The notes under the pieces are model-generated. The model ran no database searches and was not told the DNA's origin. It saw nothing but the letters and a program-made list of their open reading frames with translations. This document shows positions 17,903 to 26,881 of a stretch of DNA of 64,000 nucleotides, in pieces (the stretch's first letter is position 1; every line of letters starts with the position of its first letter). Source of the stretch: an uncultured Flavobacteriales bacterium (GTDB lineage Bacteria > Bacteroidota > Bacteroidia > Flavobacteriales_D > Parvicellaceae); contig CALSPA010000008.1 of NCBI GenBank assembly GCA_943788115.1, positions 53,979 to 117,978 on the forward strand. Direction: 5' to 3'. The position numbers and the translations under genes are program-made.

Positions 17903-18964
17903 TTATTTCCCCTTTTTAACGCCCTCTCTTAAATCAACCTTTTTGTGACTATGAAACATCTTTTTATTCTCTTTTCCAGCTCTTAGTTTTTTCTGCTGAT
18001 CTTCAGGCAATGAATTAATTTGATCACAATCAACAGAACAACATCCATTATTTTCGACCATACAATCTTCACATTGAATAAACAGCAGATTACATTGTAC
18101 ATTCTTGCAATTTGTATGCTCATCACATGGTTTACCACATTGATGACAATTGCTAATAATGTCTTCAGAAATTCTTTCAGAAATTCTATCGTCAAAAACA
18201 AAATTCTTACCTACAAAAAGGTTTTCTAAATTTTCATCTTGATTAACTTGATGCGTATAGTCAATAATTCCCCCATGTAACTGATTAACGTCTTCAAAAC
18301 CATGATGTTTTAAAAAAGATGATGTCTTTTCACACCTAATCCCACCGGTACAATAAAGAAGAACTTTTTCTTTTTGTTTTCCATCTAAAAGATCTTTAAC
18401 CAAAGGCAGCTCTTGTTTAAAAGTTTCAGAATCTGGACATATTGCATTTTTAAAATGCCCTATCTCGCTTTCGTAATGATTCCTCATATCCACAACAATA
18501 GCTCCTTCATTTAGAGCTTCATTCCATTCTTGAGCAGACAAATGTTTTCCTACGTTAGTTACATCATAATCATCAATACTTAAACCATCTGCAACAATTT
18601 GATCCCTGACCTTAATGGTTAATTTATAAAAAGATCCTGAACCACTTTCTTCTACAGCATACTTAAAGGGAATATTTTTAAAATTAGAAACTGAATGAAC
18701 ATTCTTAACAAAAGCATCCCAATTATGTTCGGGAACATTAAGCTGAGCGTTAATGCCTTCTTTTGACAAATAAATTCTACCTAAAATATTTAATTTTGAC
18801 CAAGAAATAAAAAGCTCATCTCTTAAGGATTTTGGATCATCAATTATGGTATATCTATAAAATGAAACTGTTTTTCTTTGAAAATCTTCTTTTGCTAAAA
18901 GTTTTTCTGCATATTCACGGTTATACTTGTTGAAAAGGAATTTTGGTGTTTTGTTATCATCCAT
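17903..18964 (-). CDS. trhO: tRNA uridine(34) hydroxylase TrhO (YceA)
   Basis: 353 residues. N-terminal acylphosphatase-like domain with the signature GRIYLSKEGINAQLNVP, a rhodanese domain with active-site loop YCTGGIRCEKTSSF, and a C-terminal Cys-rich region (CHQCGKPCDEHTNC ... CEDCMVENNGCCSVDC) that probably binds zinc. This is the TrhO/YceA layout for prephenate-independent 5-hydroxyuridine formation at tRNA position 34. The C-terminal zinc region is the extended Bacteroidota form. A minus-strand TAAATTTG at 18982-18989 could be its promoter, about 17 bases before the start. Confidence 0.93.
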   Translation of the reverse strand: MDDNKTPKFLFNKYNREYAEKLLAKEDFQRKTVSFYRYTIIDDPKSLRDELFISWSKLNILGRIYLSKEGINAQLNVPEHNWDAFVKNVHSVSNFKNIPFKYAVEESGSGSFYKLTIKVRDQIVADGLSIDDYDVTNVGKHLSAQEWNEALNEGAIVVDMRNHYESEIGHFKNAICPDSETFKQELPLVKDLLDGKQKEKVLLYCTGGIRCEKTSSFLKHHGFEDVNQLHGGIIDYTHQVNQDENLENLFVGKNFVFDDRISERISEDIISNCHQCGKPCDEHTNCKNVQCNLLFIQCEDCMVENNGCCSVDCDQINSLPEDQQKKLRAGKENKKMFHSHKKVDLREGVKKGK

Positions 18965-18981
18965 TGCAAATATTTCTTATA

Positions 18982-18989
18982 CAAATTTA
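18982..18989 (-). promoter_or_regulatory. Putative -7 box of trhO (TAAATTTG)
   Basis: On the minus strand the bases read TAAATTTG, an exact TAnnTTTG match located 17 bases upstream of the trhO ATG. The intergenic space of about 107 bases is shared with the divergent esterase gene. The -33 element was not identified with certainty. Confidence 0.35.
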
Positions 18990-19071
18990 CAAAATAGAAA
19001 TTATTTCTTAGCTAGAAATGTTTTACAAAAGAAGTGAAGGTTAATTATTAAATTAACTTTATAAATAAATT

Positions 19072-20106
19072 ATGAAGATGAGAATATTTACAATATTACT
19101 TTTACTATCAAATAGCATCAATATTATTTCTCAAATACAATCTTTTATTCATGATGGAATTATTAGACAATATATTTATCATGAACCGGCAAATATTTCT
19201 CCTGGAGCTCCTCTAGTTGTTGTTATGCACGGATATTCTGGGTCTGCAAGTGGGATTAAAAATTATTCAGGCATGAATAGCGTAGCCAATCAAAACGGAT
19301 TTGCAGTTTGCTATCCCCAAGGAACTTCTGACGATTGGTCCAATAATTTCTGGAATGTTGGCTACGATTTCCATCCAAATGAAACTGTTGACGACATAGG
19401 TTTTATCATAAGCTTAGTAGAACACCTACAAATCCAACACAACTTAAGCCCCTTAAATACATTTGCTACTGGAATGTCTAATGGTGGCGAAATGAGCTAC
19501 ATGCTGGCTTGTCAAGCACCACAAACATTTACCGCCATTGCAAGCGTAGCAGGGACTATGTTCGACTCTTACGGAAGCACTTGTGGAAACAATTCAATTC
19601 CTGTAATGGAAATTCACGGCACAGATGATGGAGTTAATCTTTGGGCTGGTGATTATAACAATTCTACTGGATGGGGAGTTTTTTATCACATGGACACTAT
19701 AATAGAGAAATGGTCTCAGAATAATTTTTGTGACCAACTTTTAATTGAAAACATCCCAGATATTGTTACTACTGATGGAAGTACAATTGAAGCACAAAAA
19801 CACTTTAGTAGTAACTATGACAATGAAGTATGGTTATATAAAGTTATTGGAGGTGATCACGACTGGCCTGGAGATTATGGAAATATGGACATAGATTCAA
19901 GTGAAGAGATATGGTTATTCTTTAGTAAATACTTAACAAACGTAACAAGCTCAAATAACATTACTTCTTCTTTTAAAGAGAAAAAGATTATTGCACACAC
20001 AGATCTATTAGGAAGAAAAGTTAATGCCAATCACAAAGGGTTAATTATTAGACTTTACAACAATGGATCATCAGAAAAAATCTTCAATTTAGAAGACAAT
20101 AATTAA
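19072..20106 (+). CDS. Secreted PHB-depolymerase/feruloyl-esterase-like alpha/beta hydrolase with T9SS tail
   Basis: 344 residues. A signal peptide is followed by an esterase domain of the LpqC/poly(3-hydroxybutyrate) depolymerase family: oxyanion region VVMHGYSGSA, nucleophile motif GMSNGGEM (G-x-S-x-G), IHGTDDG with the acidic residue and GGDHDWPG with the catalytic His. The final 45 residues (KKIIAHTDLLGRKV ... IIRLYNNGSSEKIF) match the 'vDllGR ... IYdDGtveK' version of T9SS sorting tails. Likely substrates are ester-linked polymers such as feruloylated polysaccharide or polyesters; which one is unknown. Single gene in context. Confidence 0.87.
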   Translation: MKMRIFTILLLLSNSINIISQIQSFIHDGIIRQYIYHEPANISPGAPLVVVMHGYSGSASGIKNYSGMNSVANQNGFAVCYPQGTSDDWSNNFWNVGYDFHPNETVDDIGFIISLVEHLQIQHNLSPLNTFATGMSNGGEMSYMLACQAPQTFTAIASVAGTMFDSYGSTCGNNSIPVMEIHGTDDGVNLWAGDYNNSTGWGVFYHMDTIIEKWSQNNFCDQLLIENIPDIVTTDGSTIEAQKHFSSNYDNEVWLYKVIGGDHDWPGDYGNMDIDSSEEIWLFFSKYLTNVTSSNNITSSFKEKKIIAHTDLLGRKVNANHKGLIIRLYNNGSSEKIFNLEDNN

Positions 20107-20150
20107 ATACTAAATAAAAGAACATTTTTTGATCGATAATAATTTTAAAT

Positions 20151-20726
20151 ATGTTTAGATTAATTACCATGTTGCTCTTTAAAATTAATGGGTGGAAATT
20201 GATTTTAAATAAAGAAAGTCTTTCTAATTACAAAAAGTTTATTTTAATTGGTGCTCCACACACATCCAACTGGGATGCAATCTATTTTACAGCAGCAGCT
20301 ACTATTTCTAAATTAAAACCTCAATTTCTAATTAAGAAAAGTTGGATGAAGTTTCCATTTAACATCATTTTCAGACCTCTTGGAGGAATTGGAGTAGACA
20401 ATAAAAAAACTTCTAAAAAATCTTCTGGCGTTATTGAATACATGGTTAACTTATTCAAAAAAAGAAAGGAACTTATTATTATGATTTCACCTGAAGGAAC
20501 TAGAAGTAAAAATCCAAATTGGAAAACTGGATTTTACAGAACTGCTGTTGCAGCCAATGTTCCAATTGTACTAGGTTATTTAGATTACAATAAAAAAATA
20601 GCAGGTATTTCTGAAATATTTTTACCAACAGGAGATATAAATAAAGATTTATTATTTATAAGTGATTTTTACAAACAATTTACTGGTAAAAATCACGAGT
20701 TATTTGCTGAATACAAGCCTAGCTAA
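20151..20726 (+). CDS. PlsC-like 1-acylglycerol-3-phosphate acyltransferase family protein
   Basis: 191 residues. The HX4D catalytic motif is visible as HTSNWDA near residue 37, the lipid-binding motif as FNIIFRPLGGIGVDN and the conserved EGTRSKNPNWKTGFYRTA around residues 115-133, which bind the glycerol phosphate. The family acylates lysophospholipids or related alcohols on the inner membrane; the short length and 'EGTRSK' variant are typical of a Bacteroidota subfamily not proven to be PlsC. No partner enzyme is adjacent. It ends four bases before the convergent HNH gene. Confidence 0.87.
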   Translation: MFRLITMLLFKINGWKLILNKESLSNYKKFILIGAPHTSNWDAIYFTAAATISKLKPQFLIKKSWMKFPFNIIFRPLGGIGVDNKKTSKKSSGVIEYMVNLFKKRKELIIMISPEGTRSKNPNWKTGFYRTAVAANVPIVLGYLDYNKKIAGISEIFLPTGDINKDLLFISDFYKQFTGKNHELFAEYKPS

Positions 20727-20730
20727 TAAT

Positions 20731-21015
20731 CTATTTAACTTTTCTCGTTTGAGTTCGCACCCATTTCACAAATTTCAATATTTGTGGATTTTGCAACAAC
20801 ATTTCCTTAGAAAAATAACTTAGAGCAAGCTGCTTATGATTAATAGTTTTGTGTATCATTTTATGACAATCTCTGCAAATGTTAATTCCATAAGTATTCA
20901 AATTTAATTGAGCGTGTTTTTTTCTAATGAACTTAATTTTATGACTTTTTCTTGGAATTAAGTGATGAAAAGTTAATTCAACATTTCTTTGACACAATTG
21001 ACAAGCATTATTCAC
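20731..21015 (-). CDS. Small HNH endonuclease-like protein
   Basis: 94 residues. A CxxC pair (CQLCQ) is followed by FHHLIPRKSH and, 35 residues later, CRDCHKMIHK, which together form the HNH/zinc beta-beta-alpha metal pattern. Free-standing HNH proteins of this size are common in Bacteroidota genomes and are usually not phage encoded; a nickase or structure-specific DNase role is possible but unproven. It is a single gene with no recognisable mobile or restriction neighbour. Confidence 0.8.
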   Translation of the reverse strand: MNNACQLCQRNVELTFHHLIPRKSHKIKFIRKKHAQLNLNTYGINICRDCHKMIHKTINHKQLALSYFSKEMLLQNPQILKFVKWVRTQTRKVK

Positions 21016-21097
21016 AATAAATTAATTTATTATTAAACAAAAATATTTTATTACTTAACAAAGTATCGCTTTGTTTAAATCATTAATATATTCATTC

Positions 21098-21818
21098 GTG
21101 AACACAATTAACATAGGTATTGACGGATGTAAAAGTGGATGGTGTTGCGCACTATACAATAAAGGTGAAATAAATATAAATGTGTTCTCTAGTATAGAAG
21201 AATTGACAAGCGGGATAAACTCAAAATTTAAAATCTGGATAGATATTCCAATTGGATTAGGGTCAAAGAAAAATCCAAGAACTATAGATCAACTTTTAAG
21301 ATCTAAATTATCATCATTTAAACATTCTGTATTTAATTGCCCAACAAGAAAAGCCGTATATGCTAATTCTTATTCAGAAGCAAAAGAACTAAACATTGTA
21401 GAAACTTCTAAATCATTATCAATTCAATCTTGGAACATAACTCCAAAAATAAAAGATTTAGACACCTACTTAATAAACAACAAACATCATATAGAATTTT
21501 TTGAAGAGTCTCATCCGGAACTTTGTTTTTTACAACTAAATAATGGTTTAGACCTTCAATTTAGCAAACACAAAAAAAGTGGAATTGAAGAACGACTTAA
21601 AATACTTAAGATACATGAACCCTACTATTTTCGAAACATTTAATTCCACACTCAAAAAATATTCAAGGAAATTTGTTTCTAAAGATGATATTCTTGACTC
21701 TCTCGCTTTACTAATAAGTCTAAAAGTAAAAACAAAAACAAGTTATCTAAGCTCAGATATTGTAACAGATGACAAAAAAATTCCAATGAAAATCGCATAT
21801 CCTTTTATAAATAAATGA
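21098..21818 (+). CDS. DUF429 family protein, frameshifted in this sequence
   Basis: About 240 residues once a single extra base near 21621 (a CCC run) is removed. The first part (INIGIDGCKSGWCCALY, WIDIPIGLG, CPTRKAVYA, FFEESHPELCFLQLN) and the second part (STLKKYSRKF ... DDILDSLALLISLK) are the two halves of the DUF429 RNase H-like fold with its conserved acidic residues. GTG at 21098 is preferred as start because it directly precedes the first strand; a TTG at 21071 is the alternative. Function unknown; predicted nuclease. It overlaps the next gene as ATGA, indicating an operon of three. Confidence 0.8.
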
Positions 21819-22225
21819 TACTAAATTTAACATATTACAGTAAAGAAAATAACAATAAAATTGATGCGATTTTAGGTGAGAAATTCAATTTAATTAAGAG
21901 GTTAAAATTAAAAGGAACTGGCTCAAGAAGAATGATTATAGAGAATTTCAGCTCTCATTTTATTAAAGTTAAAAGTAATTTTAATGACATTCAATATGCT
22001 AATATCGAATTAAGACCTAAAGGAATAGTAGTTCACATAACTAAAGGCATAGAAAATTATGGATGGATTATTCCATTCTTTCGCTTATCTATATTTAGTT
22101 CCAATTTTTTTAGCATTCATTCTGAAGGAGCTTATATAAATTTTAATAAATTAAAGAGTTTGAAGGAAAACAAGCACTTTATACGTAAATTGTTGCTAAA
22201 CCAGTTAAATGCATCTTCTTATTAA
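21815..22225 (+). CDS. Conserved hypothetical protein in DUF429-thioesterase operon
   Basis: 136 residues, no signal peptide and no convincing membrane segment apart from one weakly hydrophobic stretch (YGWIIPFFRLSIFSSNFFSI). The pattern of alternating strands and the C-terminal basic helix suggest a small alpha/beta protein. I do not recognise the family. Its start overlaps the DUF429 stop (ATGA) and its stop overlaps the thioesterase start (TAATG), so the three proteins are probably made in fixed ratio and may act together. Confidence 0.65.
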   Translation: MILNLTYYSKENNNKIDAILGEKFNLIKRLKLKGTGSRRMIIENFSSHFIKVKSNFNDIQYANIELRPKGIVVHITKGIENYGWIIPFFRLSIFSSNFFSIHSEGAYINFNKLKSLKENKHFIRKLLLNQLNASSY

Positions 22226-22743
22226 TGTATCCATATTTTAGACTCATAAAACTAGTAACAAAAAGATTTTTCTCAGCAAAAGAAAACCCAGAGAATACTA
22301 CAAGTAAATTAAAAATTCGTGTTTGGCCACACGATTTAGATCCATTCCTTGAATTAAATAATGGACGATATGTAACTCTTTTAGACTTAGGGAGATTTGA
22401 TTTTGTTTTAAAAATCAAACTTCACAAATTACTTAAAAGAAAAAAATGGTCTTTAACTGTTGCTGGAACATACAATGAATACCGTCACAGAATAAGACTC
22501 TTTCAAAGTTTCACTCTAACAACAACTATCATTGGTTATGACGAACGATGGTTTTACTTTCTACAAAAAGCTGAAAGAAATGGTAAAATTCATTTTAGTT
22601 CAGTTGTGAAAACGGCATTCACTTCAGCTGATGGGTTAGTAAGCGCTAAAGTTGCTATCAAAGAAATGAATTTAGAACATTTAGACATTTCTCTTCCAGA
22701 TTGGGTGCACCCATTAACAAGCCAAGAAATAATAAAAAAGTAA
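22225..22743 (+). CDS. THEM6-like hotdog acyl-CoA thioesterase
   Basis: 172 residues forming a 4HBT-type hotdog domain. The N-terminal region RVWPHDLDPFLELNNGRYVTLLDLGRFD is the signature of the THEM6/thioesterase family, with the catalytic-type Asp/Asn in the central helix region, and YDERWFYFLQKAERNGKI lies on the next strands. It probably hydrolyses acyl-CoA or acyl-ACP; the acyl chain preference is not evident. Translationally coupled to the preceding hypothetical gene, and it ends exactly where the convergent LRR gene ends. Confidence 0.82.
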   Translation: MYPYFRLIKLVTKRFFSAKENPENTTSKLKIRVWPHDLDPFLELNNGRYVTLLDLGRFDFVLKIKLHKLLKRKKWSLTVAGTYNEYRHRIRLFQSFTLTTTIIGYDERWFYFLQKAERNGKIHFSSVVKTAFTSADGLVSAKVAIKEMNLEHLDISLPDWVHPLTSQEIIKK

Positions 22744-23985
22744 TTAATTTTTTATAACTTTTGAAACATGAACTTGATTACCAATTATTAATTTCAAATA
22801 ATATGTACCAACAGCTAAACCACTTAAATCTATCTGTCTATCATTTGTAGTTAAAAGTAATCTTCCTGAGCAATCAATTAGATTAACAGTAAATGCTTTA
22901 TTAGTTTTAGTTGAAATATTGATTAACCCATGAGCTGGATTTGGGTAAATAGAAAACTCATCTTCTTTTGACAGTAAGTCTGTTAAAGACCCCGAGCATG
23001 TAGTTCCACAATGAGTACTAAAGACAACACCAGGATCAACATTATTAGACCAATTAGTTATTGCATAAAATTGATCATCTACATCTAAGCATTCTAGCTC
23101 TTTATTACTTACAGCGTTAAATAATATAAAGTTAGAATTGTTTCCATTTTTAACGTTTAAACACTTTAATCCATTACTACTGCAATTTAAAGCTCTTAGA
23201 TTTGAATTTAAGCTAACATTTAATTGTTTTAATCTGTTACTAGAACAATCTAAAATTTCTAAAAAAGTATTACTAGAAAAGTCTAATGAAATTATAGAAT
23301 TTCCAGAACAATTTAAATTATTTAAATTCACATTTGAAACCAAGTTAAAGTTTTGAATTAGATTAAATGCACAAGAAATATTCTCCAAATAAAGATTTGT
23401 TGAAACATCCAAATCAATCAATAAGTTCTCCTCGCATTGCAAATCAATTAATAGTGTATTATTAGAAAGATTAAGGTTAGTAATCACATTGTTATTACAA
23501 TGTAAAATTTCAAGATTGTAATTAGCTGATACATCTAAACTATATAAGTTGTTATTTGAACAATACAACTCTTCTAAATTAGAATTAGCAGTAACATCTA
23601 AAGACAATAAAATATTATTACCACAATTTAAAGACATCAACAATGGTATCTGAGACATATCTAAACTGTTTAGATAATTTCCAAAACAATTTAAACTCTC
23701 AAGATTTACGTTTTGATTTATAGGTAAGCTTGTTAAATCATTATTCATACAATTAAGGCTTTTTAATGACATAAAATCCTCAATACCTGTTAGGTCAGAA
23801 ATATTACTGTTGGAAATATTAAGTTGCTGAACCGAGGCTATATCAACTGTAATAACACCACCATCTAAAACATCATCATAACCTAGGTTAATCAATTGTT
23901 GTTCAAAATTAGAATCTTCAATTCTAGTTAATTGTGCAGAAAAAACAGAAGGAATTAATAATATTGCTAAAATAATTTTTTTCAT
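22744..23985 (-). CDS. Secreted leucine-rich repeat protein with T9SS tail
   Basis: 413 residues with signal peptide (MKKIILAILLIPSVFSAQ). Twelve or more leucine-rich repeats of about 21 residues follow, with the theme L-x-x-L-x-C-x-x-N-x-(L/I)-x-x-L-D-(V/L/F)-(S)-x-N, between about residues 50 and 300. The C-terminal region (FSIYPNPAHGLINI ... LAVGTYYLKLIIGN) is a T9SS type A domain. Such proteins are displayed at the cell surface and usually mediate binding to proteins or polysaccharides. The repeat DNA is near-identical in places, which could also make this region prone to recombination. Confidence 0.87.
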   Translation of the reverse strand: MKKIILAILLIPSVFSAQLTRIEDSNFEQQLINLGYDDVLDGGVITVDIASVQQLNISNSNISDLTGIEDFMSLKSLNCMNNDLTSLPINQNVNLESLNCFGNYLNSLDMSQIPLLMSLNCGNNILLSLDVTANSNLEELYCSNNNLYSLDVSANYNLEILHCNNNVITNLNLSNNTLLIDLQCEENLLIDLDVSTNLYLENISCAFNLIQNFNLVSNVNLNNLNCSGNSIISLDFSSNTFLEILDCSSNRLKQLNVSLNSNLRALNCSSNGLKCLNVKNGNNSNFILFNAVSNKELECLDVDDQFYAITNWSNNVDPGVVFSTHCGTTCSGSLTDLLSKEDEFSIYPNPAHGLINISTKTNKAFTVNLIDCSGRLLLTTNDRQIDLSGLAVGTYYLKLIIGNQVHVSKVIKN

Positions 23986-24136
23986 TACTTTTAAATTTTG
24001 GTGCGAAAATAAACTATTTAATGAATGAAATAAGTTTAATTTTACAAAAAGTTATCAATTTAAAACATTGTGATATTTTAAGTTTAAATTTTAAAATATT
24101 AATTCGAAAATAAATCATTTAATAAAACTATATTTC

Positions 24137-24769
24137 ATGAAAAACAATCAAAACGCTAAGGGCTGAAGCAAGAGAAGTCTTATCTGGAAATTGGGGACCA
24201 GCAATAGGGACAGTTGCAGTATACTTTATCATCTCGGCCGTTATTCAAAACATACCATATGTTGGTATGGTTGCGTCCTTATTTATTACAGGTCCACTTG
24301 TATTGGGCTTAGCAATATTTTTCTTAAACTATTCTAGAAAAGAAGAAGCTAATGTAAATCAACTATTTGATGGTTTCAAAAATTACGGTAGAGCTTTAGG
24401 TACTTACTTGCTTTATTTTTTTATGTTTTGTTATGGACACTTTTATTTATTATACCTGGTATTATTGCTCAAATCGGGTATTCTCAAGTATGGTTCATTT
24501 TAACTGAAGATGATGAGATATCTCCTAATGATGCACTCAAGAAAAGTAAAGAAATGATGTATGGTTATAAAATGCAATATTTCTTACTTGGATTAAGCTT
24601 CATTGGATGGATAATACTAGCTATTCTCACATGTGGTATTGGTTTGTTATGGGTATTACCATATATACAAACTTCAAACGCAAAATTTTATGAAGATCTT
24701 AAAGCCAATTACATTGGCAATACAGATTCTAATGAATCGATAAAATTAGATAGCAAACCAGAGTTTTAA
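24137..24769 (+). CDS. DUF975 family membrane protein, frameshifted in this sequence
   Basis: About 210 residues after restoring two single-base errors, one missing base near 24150 and one extra base in the T run near 24415; the net length is a multiple of three. The family pattern is clear: LRAEAREVLSGNWGPAIG, then a first helix set, FLNYSRKEEANVNQLFDGFKNYGRALGTYLL, WTLLFIIPGIIAQIGYSQ and LGLSFIGWIILAILTCGIGLLWVLPYIQ. DUF975 proteins are multi-pass membrane proteins of unknown role. The conserved motifs on both sides of each break argue that the gene is intact in the organism. Confidence 0.78.
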
Positions 24770-24793
24770 CAGTATAGAAGAATTGTTGCTTAT

Positions 24794-24817
24794 GATTAGG
24801 TTCTTAATAGCCTAATC
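24794..24817. terminator. Hairpin between convergent DUF975 and DUF1287 genes
   Basis: Inverted repeat GATTAGG ... CCTAATC (7 bp stem, 10-base loop) lying between two convergent genes, directly beside the stop codon of the DUF1287 gene. It could act as a bidirectional terminator, but the T tract on either side is weak. Confidence 0.35.
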
Positions 24818-25407
24818 TTACTTCTTCTCGTAAGAATAGTGACCAACTATTTTAGCATTAAAAAGGAAGTCTTCAATTACCTGACCACCTCCCATGTTGT
24901 GAATTACTAAAAATCTTTCTCCATCATCAGATTTTTGGTTAACAACTAAACCTATGTGGTCTAGACTCCCCGTTTCCGACAGATTCCACCAAACAACATC
25001 TCCAGGTTTATAATCAGAGGCGTTACTTGTTATTGGCAAAACTTTTCCATGTCTTTTAAAAAATGTTGCCAAGTTAGGAACTCTTCTGTGATCAATGTTT
25101 TTATCGACTCTTTTAACACCTACTGTATGCAGCATTGTTTTTTAAAACATCTTCATGAACTTCTTTTTGCAAATCAACACCCAGAACTCTATACGCACGA
25201 ATAATAACATCTGTGCAAACACCTATATTAGCTGGAACATCACCGTCAGGGTAATCAATCCTATAATAAGAACCATCATACATTATCGAAGCATCTTCAA
25301 TTGAAACACCAGCATTGGCCAACTTAACATCAAACGAAACACTCTTTGATTGTGCCTGTAATACGATTGATATCGTAGAGGAACAAAAGACATAAGTAAT
25401 TTTTCAT
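24818..25407 (-). CDS. DUF1287 domain protein, secreted, frameshifted in this sequence
   Basis: About 196 residues reconstructed across two frameshifts (near 25375 in the signal peptide and near 25130). Start ATG at 25407 gives MKNYLCLLFL followed, in the shifted frame, by a hydrophobic signal sequence ending VLQAQS. The mature part contains ANIGVCTDVIIRAYRVLGVDLQKEVHEDV and, after the second break, DHRRVPNLATFFKRHGK ... PGDVVWWNL ... DHIGLVVN ... HNMGGGQVIED, the Cys and His pattern of the DUF1287 family (NlpC/P60-like fold). Such proteins are probably periplasmic hydrolases of unknown substrate. No cluster partner is evident. Confidence 0.77.
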
Positions 25408-25581
25408 ACGTATTTATTTTATGTTATTACAATACAAAAAACAAAATTTGGAACACAACAACCATGAAAATTTGTCATATAAACAGATTTAGACTTATTA
25501 AATCTATCAATTATATAAACAACTATAATTTATAACTAAATATTATTATTTTGCTGAAAAAATAAATTTTTAAAAAAATAA

Positions 25582-26289
25582 ATGGACTTATTAATCATAG
25601 GCATTACTGCATTTTCAGCATCAATTCTCACCTTCTTTTCTGGATTTGGACTTGGCACACTATTAATGCCTGTATTTGCTTTATTTTTCGAAATTGAAAT
25701 TGCTATTGCTTTAACAGGAATTGTTCATTTAATGAATAATTTATTTAAAACCGTGCTAGTTGGCAAAAACATAAATTGGGGTGTTGTACTCAAGTTTGGA
25801 TTAACAGGATTTATTGGATCGTTAATAGGGGCATTTACACTTCTTTCATTTTCCAAATCAAATTATGAAATTTCTTATACCATAGCAAGTCAGTTTTTCA
25901 CAGTTTCTCCGATTAATTTATTTATTAGCATTTTAATATTTTCATTTGCTTTTTTAGAATTATTTCCATTCTATAAAAAAATGTCTTTTAAAAAAAATAA
26001 AATATATTTCGGAGGGCTATTAAGTGGTTTCTTTGGTGGGTTTTCAGGTCATCAGGGAGCACTAAGAAGTGCTTTTTTGATTAAACTAAATTTGAGTAAA
26101 ATTAGCTTTATTGCCTCAGGAATAATGATAGCAACAATTGTCGACATCTCAAGGTTATCAATTTATTTCACTCAATACAAAGAGTTGAAAATTAACGAGA
26201 ACCTATTACTGCTCTTATTAACCGCTACATTATGCGCTTTTATTGGAGCCTATTTTGGTAGGAAAGATTTTAAACAAAATAACTGTTAG
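25582..26289 (+). CDS. TauE/SafE (TSUP) family anion permease
   Basis: 235 residues with about seven to eight hydrophobic helices. The duplicated family motif is visible as FFSGFGLGTLLMPVFALFF near the N-terminus and GGLLSGFFGGFSGHQGALRS in the middle. TSUP permeases export or import sulfite, sulfoacetate or other sulfur-containing or organic anions. The substrate cannot be inferred, since no sulfur gene is adjacent. Preceded by about 170 AT-rich bases without a recognisable gene. Confidence 0.87.
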   Translation: MDLLIIGITAFSASILTFFSGFGLGTLLMPVFALFFEIEIAIALTGIVHLMNNLFKTVLVGKNINWGVVLKFGLTGFIGSLIGAFTLLSFSKSNYEISYTIASQFFTVSPINLFISILIFSFAFLELFPFYKKMSFKKNKIYFGGLLSGFFGGFSGHQGALRSAFLIKLNLSKISFIASGIMIATIVDISRLSIYFTQYKELKINENLLLLLLTATLCAFIGAYFGRKDFKQNNC

Positions 26290-26377
26290 CTTCATTCAAT
26301 ATTCAGTTATTTTAATGCTAATGTTGTTGTCAATTGCTATGGCTTTGGGCATTATTTAAACTTTCGGTTATAAAAAA

Positions 26378-26397
26378 AGCTACTTTATAAAGTAGCT
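26378..26397 (-). terminator. Intrinsic terminator of the 56-residue CIGCGS gene
   Basis: Perfect 20-base palindrome AGCTACTTTATAAAGTAGCT followed, on the minus strand, by a run of seven T. It lies about 25 bases downstream of the minus-strand small gene, the distance expected of an intrinsic terminator. Confidence 0.65.
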
Positions 26398-26422
26398 TAG
26401 CAATACACGTTCTGGATACTTA

Positions 26423-26593
26423 TTAAGAACCGCAACCAATGCAATCAAAATGAGAGTCTTCTGGCTTAACACCATTTACTTTCATTTCCAGATTATGAAT
26501 TTTATCTCTAGTTTCCATGTCATCCATCATGTTACCAGTAAGCTTACTTTTAAGCTCTTCTATTTCTTGCTTTAGTTTGTCGAGTTCGTTCAT
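26423..26593 (-). CDS. 56-residue coiled-coil protein with C-terminal CIGCGS motif
   Basis: A short gene below common length cut-offs. It starts MNELDKLKQEIEELKSKLTG, an amphipathic coiled-coil heptad region, continues with an acidic helix (NMMDDMETRDKIHNLEMKVNG) and ends FDCIGCGS. The Cys-x-x-Cys at the extreme C-terminus could bind metal or a thiol cofactor. Support for coding: heptad periodicity, a clean ATG start, a strong terminator placed 25 bases after the stop, and from memory similar short proteins in other flavobacteria. Role unknown; a dimeric zinc or iron ligand or a redox tag are guesses. Confidence 0.7.
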   Translation of the reverse strand: MNELDKLKQEIEELKSKLTGNMMDDMETRDKIHNLEMKVNGVKPEDSHFDCIGCGS

Positions 26594-26757
26594 ATGCACT
26601 TGATTAATTAATTATAAAACGAACTTACAAAATCAAGTCAAACTAACAACTACAACGGTTGTCTAATTATTAAAAATGTTTTCAACAATGAGAAAATTAA
26701 GCGCGATAAAAACAAATCAGACCTTTTAAAATAAAATTCTTATTTAAAGAAATATTG

Positions 26758-26787
26758 TTGGAAGTGAAAATTTAAAATATACATTTG
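26758..26787 (+). promoter_or_regulatory. Promoter of the ilv operon (TTG-N19-TACATTTG)
   Basis: A -33 element TTG (26758-26760) and a -7 element TACATTTG (26780-26787), separated by 19 bases, match the Bacteroidota consensus TTG-N17-23-TAnnTTTG exactly. Transcription should start near 26795, giving a leader of about 215 bases before ilvE. The stretch 26594-26757 upstream holds no gene that I can see. Confidence 0.65.
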
Positions 26788-26881
26788 CCCTATATAAGCG
26801 CATGACATTCATTTACAGCATATACATAAGCAATTTTAATATGATAAAACGAACCATAACATTAGAAAGGTTTTTTATTTA

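Noticed and set aside
20731..21015. HNH gene as part of a phage, restriction or group II intron element
   Set aside because: No terminase, capsid, methyltransferase or reverse transcriptase is adjacent and the flanking genes are ordinary chromosomal ones.
22744..23985. Tandem DNA repeat array or CRISPR
   Set aside because: The periodicity is that of a leucine-rich repeat coding sequence, with no conserved short direct repeats and spacers.
26594..26757. Small RNA or tRNA gene upstream of the ilv promoter
   Set aside because: No cloverleaf, GTTCRA T-arm or stable hairpin was found by eye in this stretch.
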